A DNA stretch of 64,000 bases from Pomphorhynchus laevis (Eukaryota; Acanthocephala; Palaeacanthocephala; Echinorhynchida; Pomphorhynchidae), in the NCBI GenBank assembly GCA_012934845.2, contig WNNJ02000606.1, positions 1-64,000 on the forward strand, written 5' to 3'. The translations under genes and the position numbers were made by a program. Below the pieces are notes generated by a model. That model was not told the DNA's origin, did not search any database, and was given only the letters and a program-made list of their open reading frames with translations. Below, one piece after another: positions 22,346-32,196 of the stretch (its first letter is position 1; every line of letters begins with the position of its first letter).

Positions 22346-23326
22346 TTAATTCTTCATTAAATTATTAAAGAATTTATGGAATATTTATATAAAATTATTT
22401 ATATTTTATAAAATAACAGTAATTGTGATTTACTATGTTCAAGTAAAAAAATCGTATTAATTGATTTGCCAAAGTCAATAAAAATATTGATTTAGTATAA
22501 TTGATTTTGCAATGTACAATACAATGTTATGTTTGCAGTGTCCATCAGTGTTCATTAGTGTTTCTTACGTTGTCGATTGCAAATCGGCATACAAATGAAA
22601 AAGGTGAATTTGGCTCTTTAAAATGCTTGATATTTGAAGATCAAAATTATTATTCATATGGTTATTTTAATGATATTAACATGCAAATTTGATAGATTCT
22701 AAAATGATAAATAAATAGCACAAAAATATGTAACAATCATCCATGACTTGGTTAAGACATTAAAATTCGTGTCAAAATTCGTGCTGTGGAATTAATTTTT
22801 TTGCTCGCGTGAAAATTAAAAATACAGTCTACCTTTTAATATATAGGAATATGTTTCGCTCTACATATTACGTAATACTTTATGCTCTGTGTTACGCTTA
22901 ATTGAGTAGTTCACGTTTAAGTTAGACGCTTTTATTGAAAGTTAGACGCTAATAAGCCACAATATCTAGTTTTAAACGTATTTGGTATGTATTAAACATT
23001 TTTATCTTAAATATAATGCAGCCAGTTTACGAAATTGATACTTGAAAGAGTATTTTCGGATTTACAACTGTAAATCCAAAAGTGTCACTTTCGATAAAAC
23101 GAGATCGTAAATGATAGGAATTTTCTTGAATATTAGTAATTTTGGCAACATTATTATTTTAATAAAAAAATATTTTGTTTAAAAAATGATTTCGACAAGA
23201 TCAAAATTAATTCTCCTAACTTATAATATACAAAATAATAATAAATTCCTTTATTTTTGGCCAGCCATCTATGTTTGGCGAGCAATAAAATATAAAATTC
23301 AGTCATCACATTATATCCGAAATTTT
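22346..23326. other. No gene recognised
   Basis: AT-rich DNA. A 63-codon ORF at 22501-22692 has no recognised domain. A 9-bp inverted repeat lies at about 23059-23078 and a perfect 22-bp palindrome at 23327-23348, directly before the Penelope-like element. Confidence 0.4.
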
Positions 23327-23348
23327 TCATTTTTTGATCAAAAAATGA
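23327..23348. repeat. Perfect 22-bp palindrome at the edge of the Penelope-like element
   Basis: TCATTTTTTGA is directly followed by its reverse complement TCAAAAAATGA with no spacer. It ends 2 bp before the first base of the element's terminal repeat. Confidence 0.8.
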
Positions 23349-23591
23349 GAAATTAAATCAGCTAACTGAGTGTACGTATTTAATATAATTATAAAATAAA
23401 CAAATCATAATAATTCTAAATAAAAATTTAATAATTAAATAATACAATTAATAATTGTTTTTAGATTTTCTATAATTTAAATCAAGTTAAAAAATAAAAA
23501 TAAAAATAAAAAATAAAAAATAAAATTTAAAATAAACGTCATTTTTATGAATTGACTAATAAATAACAGACGTTGTATCAGAATAAGAATT

Positions 23592-23694
23592 AGAGGTCAT
23601 CAGGAGGAACTGCTATGCTATCAGGTTTCAGCCCCTAACTCCTCTACCCAACATAGCAGCGGGGCCAAATACATGCTAATGATGTATTTCCTCT
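23592..23694 (-). ncRNA. Structured terminal motif, hammerhead-like ribozyme candidate
   Basis: Complementary blocks: 23592-23596 with 23690-23694 (outer helix), 23667-23674 with 23682-23689 (AAATACAT hairpin), 23604-23608 with 23640-23644, 23610-23617 with 23652-23659 (CTGCTATG/CATAGCAG), and a GC helix around 23630-23635 with 23661-23666. The sense (minus) strand carries CTGATGA (23603-23597) between the outer helix and the GAGGA/TCCTC helix, and a GTA or GTC triplet directly before that helix, as expected of CUGAUGA and NUH in a hammerhead. A GAAA lies next to the outer helix. The GC and CTGCTATG helices form a pseudoknot not found in minimal hammerheads. Known PLE pseudo-LTRs carry hammerheads; the fit here is incomplete. 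Confidence 0.5.
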
Positions 23695-23733
23695 GAAATA
23701 ACTATCTAGTATCTTATTATAATACAAAGTATA

Positions 23734-24216
23734 TTATTTATTATCCATCCATAAAAATTTGCCACTTAAGAGTTTAAATTTATTCTTTATATTATTGTGT
23801 TGATTTATATATTTTACTATTTTCTGCTTGATGTTATTTTTATAGTAACCTAGTTTAAAATATGTATCTATTAAATTATTTAAATGATTTTGAAGAAAGC
23901 CAATATCATTACATATTGTTGCAATTCTTAAAATTTCATTATTTAATGTATTATATTTTATATTATATGGTGTGCATGAATGCTCATGCAAAAATATGTT
24001 TCTTGTAAATTTAAATATGTCATCTTTACGATATAAATTAATAGTAGTTTTAGTTAATGTCAATTTAATGTTCATATCTAGATATACACCTTCTTTATTA
24101 TTAATATTGGTTTTGTTAAGAATAAGGCTTTCTGGATAAATCTGCTCACTAATTGAATAAAAATTATTAGAATTAAATACACATATACCATCAATGTATC
24201 GAAACATATATTTCAT
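23734..24216 (-). pseudogene. Reverse transcriptase C-terminal part, Naiad-type element
   Basis: The 160-codon block begins KYMFRYIDGICVF. The catalytic box reads YIDG here, while the two fragments at 8.1-8.8 kb keep YIDD, so this copy has lost a metal-binding aspartate. It continues through the thumb-like region to the stop after KFLWMDNK. The terminal structured motif begins just downstream. Confidence 0.85.
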
Positions 24217-24262
24217 ATATTTATATTGTTTAGATTTAGTTTTTACACAGTTATGAACAAAT

Positions 24263-24976
24263 TCATATTCTATATAGCTTTAAAAACAAGTCAGCTATAA
24301 TTGGGCTACTATTACCACCCATTGGAACACCTTTTACTTGTCTAAATATAGATGTCCCTACTTTTAAATAATTTTGATTTATCAAAATATTTAAGGATTC
24401 TATTAATTCAATTTTATCTATATATTTATATTTATTTGATGGTTTAATTTTTGTTAGATAGGCGTTATAATTATTATAACATATATATGTATATATTTTT
24501 CCGAATATAAGATTAATTAATTTTACTAACGTTTCTTTAATATCTACTAAATCTAGATTTGTATAAAGCGTACTAAAATCGTATGTATTTATATTTTGAA
24601 AATTTATTCCTTTTGTCTGTTCTAAAAATTCTTTTGTAGAATTAATACTGAAATAGTGTTTTATACCAGTATTAATTTCGATTACCTTGCAATATTTTTT
24701 AAAATGTGCTTTAATTACTTTAAGTATTTTATTCATATAGACAGAAAGTGGTTTTAATGTACATTTAAACGCACTACATCTGAATCTAGGTTTTATTGGA
24801 TTTTTATGTAATTTTGGATTCCAATATAATATAGGTATAGTTTTATTATCTAATTCAACCTTTATACCCTTTTTATCCATTATAGAACAGTGACTTGTAA
24901 TAATTGTTTCTAAACTCAACTCACTACGTTCATATGTTGGATTTACATTTAAATCATTAGAATTAACCTCTTTCAT
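24263..24976 (-). pseudogene. Reverse transcriptase N-terminal and palm part, Naiad-type element
   Basis: The 237-codon block contains PILYWNPKLHKNPIKPRFR (PLE RT motif 1-2 region), YDFSTLYTNLD (motif A, catalytic Asp in YDFST) and RQVKGVPMGGNSSPIIADLF (motif B). The RT copies element RNA at the nicked target. The frame changes just after motif B, and the rest of the RT follows at 24216-23734. Confidence 0.9.
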
Positions 24977-25031
24977 TAGTATATCATAATAAAGCTTTTT
25001 GCATATGAAGACAAAGTTATTACTAGCTTTA

Positions 25032-25412
25032 TCAATAGTTGTTATTCATATAGTTATCCTTTAATTTAGTAAGTTCTTTATACATATCTTTATTAATTTT
25101 ATCTTTCCTTTTATAATTGTTTGTTATTTTCATTTTATTTTTAATTTTATCAAATATATAATCTTTCCAAATGTTAATCTTAGATATATTCGAGCTTTCA
25201 CTATTAATCAGCTTACTAAAGTAATCATTTAAGTTATTATATAACGAATTGTAAATTTTATTTTTGTCGTTGTTATTATTTAATCTATATTTATACCCTT
25301 TTGATAGCAGCTTTCTTAATTCACAATTTTCAATTAATTCTAGATTATGGGTACATATATGTTCATTTATTTTATCAAAACTAAGACTTTTACAATTGCA
25401 TTCTGTTTCCAT
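25032..25412 (-). pseudogene. Linker / RT N-terminal region of the Naiad-type element
   Basis: The 126-codon block lies between endonuclease and RT. It starts METECNCKSLSFDKINEHIC and is Asn/Lys-rich with predicted helices. It has no catalytic motif and is placed by position within the same element. Confidence 0.65.
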
Positions 25413-25501
25413 TATGTTTCTAATATTATCGTTACATATTGATTTTAATTCTTTATTATAATTACAAATTTTTCGTCCTAATAGTGGTAGGAGTTTATAC
25501 C

Positions 25502-26473
25502 TTATTTTAGGAATATATTATACCTTATTTTAGGAATATATTTACTTAAATCTGACCCTATTATTTCTTTACTTTTAGAATTATTTAAAAGTCCGGCTAT
25601 ATTTATGTTATCTATACATTTGTTAATGAAGTTTATGGTTAATGTATATTTTCTATTGTTATTATTTACATTTATTGTATGATTATAGTATTTTGTATTA
25701 CAATAACTGTCTATTATACAACTTAGCCTATCATAGTCGTTAATTAATTTTTGATTTATTGAACATATGATATCTTTAGAAAAACTTCTTATATTTACAT
25801 AAAGATCTTTTAGCTTATTATCACTTAAAAGTTGTTTTAATATTTCTAATTGTTCATTTATATACATATCTTTTTTAATATTTTTAACTCTATTTTTCCT
25901 ATTCCTTTTATCACCATGACTTCTTGGTTTGCGTTTAACTGGATTATTATAATATAGTTGTTTATTATGTATTATACTACTTCTGCCAATTCCTTGTACC
26001 ACGTCATTCAATCCTAATGGGTACATGGAATTAAGCGTTTTAATCCAAAAATCTTCTTTTTCTAATAGTTTTTGATTTAATATTGAAATGTTTTCTTCGA
26101 TAATATGTTCTAAAATAAATAATTTACAGTTTTTAATATCATGTCCTATTAATCTCATATGTTTATGAAATATAGTTTGACTATTATTCTGTATATTATA
26201 TATGTGTTGCCTAAACCTAGTTTTTAACATTTGATATGTTTTTCCTATATATTGCAATCCACATGTGCATTGTATTAGATACACTACATCTGCGGTATTG
26301 CAGTTACAATTATTATTAATATTTAATAAAAAACATTTGTTTGTCGTATTACTTACGATACAATTATTATTATTTATAACATCACAAACTATACAATTTT
26401 TTCTGTTACATTTAAAAGATCTAAAATTGAAATCATTAGTACTTAAGTATTTTTCCAATATTGTTGAGTACAT
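25502..26473 (-). pseudogene. GIY-YIG endonuclease domain of a Naiad-type Penelope element
   Basis: The block has 323 codons. Residues about 17-35 hold closely spaced cysteines (FKCNRKNCIVCDV), then CNCNT, then the GIY-YIG core VVYLIQCTCGLQYIGKT with the arginine stretch LKTRFRQH, and LLEKEDFWIKTLNSMYPLGL, the E..WI..L....P.GLN signature of PLE endonucleases. A basic stretch (KRKPRSHGDKRNRKNRVKN) follows. The domain would nick target DNA. The cysteine cluster in front of the GIY-YIG core is typical of the permuted PLE group. The ORF ends at a 23-bp tandem duplication near 25500-25545, and homologous sequence continues in another frame at 25412. Confidence 0.85.
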
Positions 26474-27180
26474 GTAACTTTTAAGTCATAATTTTTAACG
26501 TTGTTCGGTGTCGCCACCTAGTTTAGTTGACTCAGACTAAACTTACAACGGGCCATCCAGCAGCATCTGACAGGGGGCTGCCCTGCTTAAGGCGGTTGCA
26601 GGCTGGAACAATATCTATAAAGATCTACCACCTTCACTCCACGCGCTACGCGACCTAGCTATTGGCCATTATCTGGTCTCTTAAACGTGGTCACGTGAAG
26701 CAGTTTACATTTTAAAGTGTAAACACCTTAGTATGCAAACTTCTCCCTTTTTTAAGAATTAATAATTCATCAAACTTGTTTGAAAATAAGAAAAAATAAT
26801 AGTAAAGTCGTAACCAATAATACATAGTTTCAGTATTTCTGACAGAGGTCATATTACCGGGAAAACAAAGTCCACAGGTCAATAATAACATGTCAGTAGA
26901 ACAAATTAAATCAGCTAACTGAGTCTACGTATTTAATATAATTATAAACTAAACAAAACATAATAATGCTAAATCAAAATTTAATAATTAAATAATAAAA
27001 TTAATAATTGTTTTTAGATTTTCTATAATTTAAATCAAGTTAAAAAATAAAAATAAAAAATAAAATTTAAAATAAACGTCATTTTTATGAATTGACTAAT
27101 AAATAACAGACGTTGTATCAGAATAAGAATTAGAGGTCATCAGGAGGAACTGCTATGCTATCAGGTTTCCTATTATACAA

Positions 27181-27552
27181 CTACGAATGTCTTGTAATAT
27201 GAGAATTCTGATTTGTTGGATACATTATATATTGAAGATTTCCCGGATGTCTAGACAGCTTTCGACCTGTAGTGTAAAAAATTCTTTCAAACACATCTTC
27301 TAATGCAGGACATTTACACCGCATATTCTGCTTTCTTATTGATTGCATTCGATTCAAAATTTCTAAATCCTTTTTTGACATGTGGCGAAATAGCGGATAT
27401 CCATAAGTTAATTTGATTTCTATGGTTGCTCGATAAAAATAACGTAAATCATTGCTAGGAATGCCCAAGTTATTACAGATGGAGTGATCTACAATATCGA
27501 ACTGAAACATAATTGTATCACCTGAAAAATAAATAGAGATAAAGTTTGACAA
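27181..27552 (-). pseudogene. LINE RT C-terminal fragment next to the Penelope insertion
   Basis: The 123-codon fragment contains FYRATIEIKLTYGYPLFRHM followed by LEILNRMQSIRKQNMRC, matching the post-RT region of CR1-type LINEs (Y....V...L.Y....P...K..L..L...Q). It starts 11 bp from the 5' end of the Penelope-like element, so that element may have inserted into or beside it. No RT motifs remain. Confidence 0.5.
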
Positions 27553-27804
27553 AATATAGTTTGAGATAAATTACATACAATAAATAACATACAATATCTC
27601 TATATTGGAAGTATATCTATATTGGAACAATATTTCTATATTGGAAGAAAATCGCATAAAACACAATAACCATATACAATTACAATTATGGGCAGACGTA
27701 AGGGAAACAACATTCTTGAATTCATATCATGACAAGTAGGAAGTGATGGTGATGGCTGCAATGTTTGGACTACAGTAACTGTACCACATAAAGATGCTGA
27801 TACA

Positions 27805-28818
27805 TTGAGTAGAAGAAAATTCATATGTGGTTTTTGTACTGCGTCAATCGTATTTTGTAGTTCATTGACATCAGCAAAGGACAATGCTCATTTTAACTTA
27901 AAGACACGTAGGTTTCAAGAACAAATTATTGACAAAGAATCTAGCATATGCCAAAGCAAAATCACTACTCCGATGTCGTTACATGTCAATTCAAATAAGG
28001 AACCAGACGTAATAGATGCTTCAAGTTCGACTCGCATTTGGACACGAGGATATAGACATTCACGGACGGTGTATAAACAAAAAATTGATATCAATGACAG
28101 CACTGTGATGGCAAACGACAAGGATAAAGTTACACCTGAGAATATTACTAATGAATGGCCTTCACCTTTATCTGACATATTCGCGGAACACAGTCCTAAG
28201 AACCACAATATATTGATTTCTACTCCTGTTCGACCAAAGAATGTATTGAAGCAGCCTTTAAGTAGAACGCAGACAAGAGACGATGATAGAGTGTGCAATT
28301 GTGTGGCAGTCGGAAATGAAAATGAACTGAAATCCAAGGATTTGACAGATAAGACATTTGTTGAAATTATCAATATTAGGAATCGTGCTAGAAACAGAAA
28401 TAATTGCGTAATTTTTGCTAACATCACTTAATCTTCTGCAGACAACGTTCAGACTCGTGTGGATGATGACGTAGTTTCTATTCGTAAGATCTTTTCAGAT
28501 ATATTCGTTCAGGGTGAACAGGATATTGCGCGCAGTCTCAATGTCAAAAGCTTAGTTCGTCTTGTTAAAAAAGCACAACATAAACCACGATTACTTAAAG
28601 TAGTATTTGATTCTGCAGATAATACAAGAGCAGTTTTAGCTAGAGGTTATCGCTTGAAAGGTAAGACGACAAAAATTTTTAAAGATCTCTCGGTTGAGGA
28701 AAGATTGTTGCTTAATAATGCTCGTGCTAATCTAGCATTTAGAAGATCGAATGGAGAGACTGATCTAATGATAAGAAATTTTCGAGTAGTTCTTCGGCGA
28801 CCATTCGTGCGTTGGTGA
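27805..28818 (+). pseudogene. LINE ORF1 (RNA-binding), two blocks
   Basis: The region upstream of and in ORF 27805-28431 has GCNVWTT near 27757 and KFICGFCTASIV near 27822, a short Cys-containing N-terminal motif also seen at 35760-35900 (+) and 43860-43930 (-). After one stop, ORF 28459-28818 has PRLLKVVFDSADNTRAVLAR, LSVEERLLLNNARANL and DLMIRNFRVVLRR, the C-terminal domain pattern of CR1/Jockey-type ORF1 proteins. The same pattern is at 39069-39743. The blocks are separated by a single in-frame stop at 28429-28431. Confidence 0.65.
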
Positions 28819-28872
28819 GTTTGGAGAGTTCTTCGAGGGATTCATTTTAACAATTAGGAAATCTAGCGCGCA

Positions 28873-29214
28873 TTGATATCACATCCAACATTACTCCTTA
28901 ATTACCCTCTGCTTCTGGTATTAGTGTCGCCTATACTAATTTTAAGCGACACCTATAAAATTTTACCAAAATTTGATGAAATTAAGGCATGGGTCATCTT
29001 AAATAAACCAGCGATCCCGGCTCTCACTGAAACATTGCTGTATCGTGATATCCCCGATGGTTCAATTGCTATTATGCGATTGAACAATTGCATAATATTG
29101 CATATTAGGCAACATTTCCGAAAGGCGGGCACAACTAGGCAAGAAAAAAATTATAAAAAACGAAAGACCTTTATTAGACATTTAAAAAGTATCTTTTGTT
29201 TCTTTGCAGCATAG
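28873..29214 (+). pseudogene. LINE endonuclease start
   Basis: The ORF contains KFDEIKAWVILNKPAIPALTE, the early part of an APE-type endonuclease (consensus ..D.I......P.I..LTETWL), then RDIPDGSIAIM. The catalytic GDxN region is absent. It follows ORF1 by about 55 bp. Confidence 0.55.
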
Positions 29215-29802
29215 TGTAGGTAAAGTTTAAAATTAAAATTTTTTTTTTCAAAAAAATTAAAATTTGAATATTTTTCAAAGTAAGTGTTCGAATTAGTTAA
29301 ACATTATCACACAATGATAGAACATTATGTATCTACACCACATATAAGTTTTAGCTCGATACGACGCCTATTACGCTTCAGAGAATATGTTCAATTTTTT
29401 GAACTTAAAAATAATTTTTCCTAAAAAAATCAATATGATAACCCATACTTTTTTCATCTCACAACATCGACCATCTATCAATTAACATTTACACAAAAAC
29501 TTATGAATTGATTTATTCAGTATGTTGAAAAAATTTAAATTTTAATTTTTTAAATTAAAACAAAAAATAATTAAAATTTTACCATTGCCCTTGTTAGAAG
29601 TTTGTTTACTACAATATTATTCTAATACGATTACAAATCATATATCTACATTATTTTCAAGTTTGAGATTGATTTAACATGTATTACGTTGTAAAACAAA
29701 ATTTTATTTTTTGAACTTCAAAATACTTTTTAATCACTTTGGTATGATATCCTATCATCATTTTTAACTTATTAATTCCAACTTACAATAAATCAACGTA
29801 TA

Positions 29803-30245
29803 CACAAAAAATTGGTATCATTACTTTATTATCTTGAATAAAAATAAATTTATTTTTAACAATTTTAAAAATTTTAAACGCTGGTTTTATTTCTTCAATA
29901 ATGAGAAAACTGAAATTATAATGTGTTTGAACGATTTTCAGATGGTTTGGAATCTTCACGCATTGATAAGCGGACCGCTACGTGATGACAACGCATGTGT
30001 TGAATGGCTCGAAACGATATTTTAAACTGTAATTAAAATATGTAACAGGAAAGAAAAAACAGTTTTTAATAAATATCAGAGATGTCACTTAATAATTCGT
30101 CGAAAAAGTCAACGTTATTATGTCTACACCAATGTCTCCACGCGAATTCCGCCAATTTTAAACCAGCGTTTAAAATTTTTTAAATTGTTAAAAATAAATT
30201 TATTTTTATTCAAGATAAAGTAATGATACCAATTTTTGGTATCTG
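29803..30245. repeat. Inverted repeat with arms of about 80 bp
   Basis: 29810-29892 (ttggtatcattactttatta...ttaaacgctggtttta) is the near-exact reverse complement of 30161-30238, about 270 bp apart. The arms differ by a few small indels and a base change. The right arm abuts the broken RT of the LINE at 30.2-32.0 kb. ORFs on both strands share FIFNN and KNFKRWF, a by-product of the inversion. Confidence 0.85.
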
Positions 30246-30249
30246 TTTT

Positions 30250-31013
30250 AACAATGTGTTTAGATAAATGTTGAAAAATAATGGACCTAAGACAGTACAT
30301 TGAGTTACACCTAATGTAAGTGAACATGGTGATGATAAGCTCGATCCAACGCGAACACGATAAGAGCGTTGCGTTAAGAATGCGTGGAGCCAATTTACAA
30401 TAATCGGATTTATTTTACAGTCCAAAAGCACTTCGATGAGATTTTCATGACGTATACGATCGAAAGCTCTACTAAAGTCAATAAAGACACAGTCAACGGC
30501 TGTCCCGTTAGACACGCCATTAACCCACGCCTCCCTAGAACAAAGAAAATTGGTTAAGCACGATCGTCCAACGGTGAATCCATGTTGATATGAGTTTATC
30601 TGATTTGATTGACGCAATATGTTCACAACATACCTATAGATTATACGTTCGAAAATTTAACTGACAATACTAATTAAGCTCAGTGGTCTGTAATTTTCAG
30701 GATTGTGCATTGCACCCTTAAAAACCGGAACTACAATTGCGAATTTCCAGTCCGGTGGTATTTCGCATTTATCCATTGACATTTGAAACAGTCCAGTTAA
30801 TATTACAGTTAGCATGGATCTTAAAGCTCTAAGCAGAAAGGGATATATGTCATCAGGACCAGTAGATGAATTGATCGATAATCGAGCTAGCTCATTATAG
30901 ACAGAAGATTGTGAAACTGTGAAATGCCCTAATGGCAACAAATTGGTTATCCTAATATGATAATATGATAATATTATCCTAATATTATCATTATCGTTAC
31001 TGGTGGAGTTCAT
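30250..31013 (-). pseudogene. LINE reverse transcriptase N-terminal half
   Basis: ORF 31013-30657 has SSTGPDDIYPFLLRALRSML and PVFKGAMHNPENYRPLSLIS, RT motifs 0-1. ORF 30626-30210 has SYQHGFTVGRSCLTNFL, VDCVFIDFSRAFDRI (motif A) and LGVTQCTVLGPLFFNIYLN (motif B, consensus GVPQGSVLGP). The frame is shifted between the two ORFs. The YADD motif is lost to the truncation. Confidence 0.8.
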
Positions 31014-31108
31014 AGCACTAAGCCTAAATGAATCTGCGAATGTCCGAAATATCTGACTGCGAATTAACAGCTGTTCACCATACTTTAAAGACGATATGAG
31101 AGGTTTTA

Positions 31109-31660
31109 CACATTTATTTCTACGAATATATGACCAAAATATCTTTGGATTTGAATTAATGGAATTGATTATTCGACGTTCATAGATTATGCGTTTGCGA
31201 GATCTAGCCCTGATACACTGATTTCGACATGCTAATGTACTTCGATCGAAGTGATGAGTCTAAGCGACATTGTCTGTACAATCTATTACGTCGTCTTACA
31301 ACACATTTATTTCTACGAATATATGACCAAAATATCTTTGGATTTGAATTGATGGAATTGATTAGTCAACGGTCATAGATTATGCGTTTGCGAGATCTAG
31401 CCCTGATACACTGATTTCGACATGCCAATTGTACTTCGATTGAAGTGATGAGTCTAAGCGACATTGTCTGTACAATTTATTACGTCGTCTTATTAGTGTC
31501 TTCAGTTCGGAGTCAAACCATGCAGGTTTATTTCGTTTAGATGGCACGATTTGCTTCCTCGGAGCAAAGTGGTCTGATATCATTAATAAATGCAGGTTTA
31601 TTTCGTTTAGATGACACGATTTGCTTCCTCGGAGCAAAGTGGTCTGATATCATTAATAAG
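31109..31660. repeat. Two separate tandem duplications inside a LINE
   Basis: A 193-bp unit beginning catttatttctacgaatata occurs at 31111 and again at 31304 with a handful of differences. A 70-bp unit beginning tgcaggtttatttcgtttag occurs at 31521 and 31591 with one or two differences. Both fall in what was coding sequence of the endonuclease-RT linker. Confidence 0.9.
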
Positions 31661-32196
31661 CAGTCACGAATTGACTGTCAACGTTCACTAACATCTGAAC
31701 TAAAATTGTCAAATGCAACAGAGGATGCATATTCTAAGAGACCATATTCGTTCACACTTTGACACATGCGCTTTGATAATACAGGCTCAGCATTGTCGCA
31801 TAATTAAGCACTGGCTATATTGACACTAATCTTTATAACGCTGTGATCGCTGCTACCTATAGGAGCTTCATAGCATAGGTCATAGATGTCGTTAATTGTA
31901 TGTGAAAAGATAAGATCGAGAACTGAAGAATACGAGGAAGATAACCTTGTATGTAAATCAACTGGATTCGAAATGAGAATTAATGGTGGTTGCTGCAGTA
32001 CCCATGGTTCTGATATATACTGAATGATTTTTTTGATTTTTTTGTATTAATTTGTATTTTTGTGAGCGGTCAAAACAGCCTTATGGCTATGACCTGTAGT
32101 AATAATAATGAGAGAATTTATTATACCTCTTTACCTTTCGGTACTGGGTAAACAAAATAAATACACCAAAAGTTTATCAATTTTATAAATTGTATT

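Larger units (their letters stand above)
23351..27170 (-). mobile_element. Near full-length Penelope-like element, Naiad type (GIY-YIG upstream of RT)
   Basis: The 5' end is at 27170 and the 3' end near 23351. About 270 bp (26900-27169) is repeated near-identically at 23351-23633, as the pseudo-LTRs of Penelope-like elements are. Between them, on the minus strand, come a GC-richer leader (26880-26480), a GIY-YIG endonuclease (26473-25502), a linker (25412-25032) and RT (24976-24263 and 24216-23734). Canonical Penelopes have GIY-YIG after the RT; here it precedes it, the permuted order known from the Naiad/Chlamys group. The coding region is open in long blocks but split into four frames, so this copy is probably inactive. 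Fragments at 1-9 kb and 39.75 kb belong to the same family. Confidence 0.85.
27690..29220 (+). mobile_element. 5' half of a LINE: ORF1 and start of the endonuclease
   Basis: ORF1 is at 27750-28818 and an endonuclease start at about 28900-29100; the RT is missing. The right end runs into AT-rich DNA after 29215. This is the head of a LINE related to that at 36.1-39.7 kb. Confidence 0.65.
30210..32035 (-). mobile_element. Broken CR1-like LINE (-) with internal tandem duplications
   Basis: On the minus strand the order is endonuclease end (32030-31750, readable as PIGSSDHSVI near 31850), EN-RT linker (31637-31380), RT start (31013-30657) and RT middle (30626-30250). The RT is cut off before its YADD box at about 30245, where an inverted-repeat arm begins. 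Two tandem duplications (193-bp unit at 31109 and 31302; 70-bp unit at 31521 and 31591) lie inside it. Confidence 0.8.

Noticed and set aside
27915-28427. 170-codon minus-strand ORF
   Set aside because: It is the complement of the LINE ORF1 at 27805-28431, which has recognisable ORF1 features.
29834-30393. A pair of similar proteins on opposite strands (NKNKFIFNN...)
   Set aside because: They are the two arms of one inverted repeat read in opposite directions.
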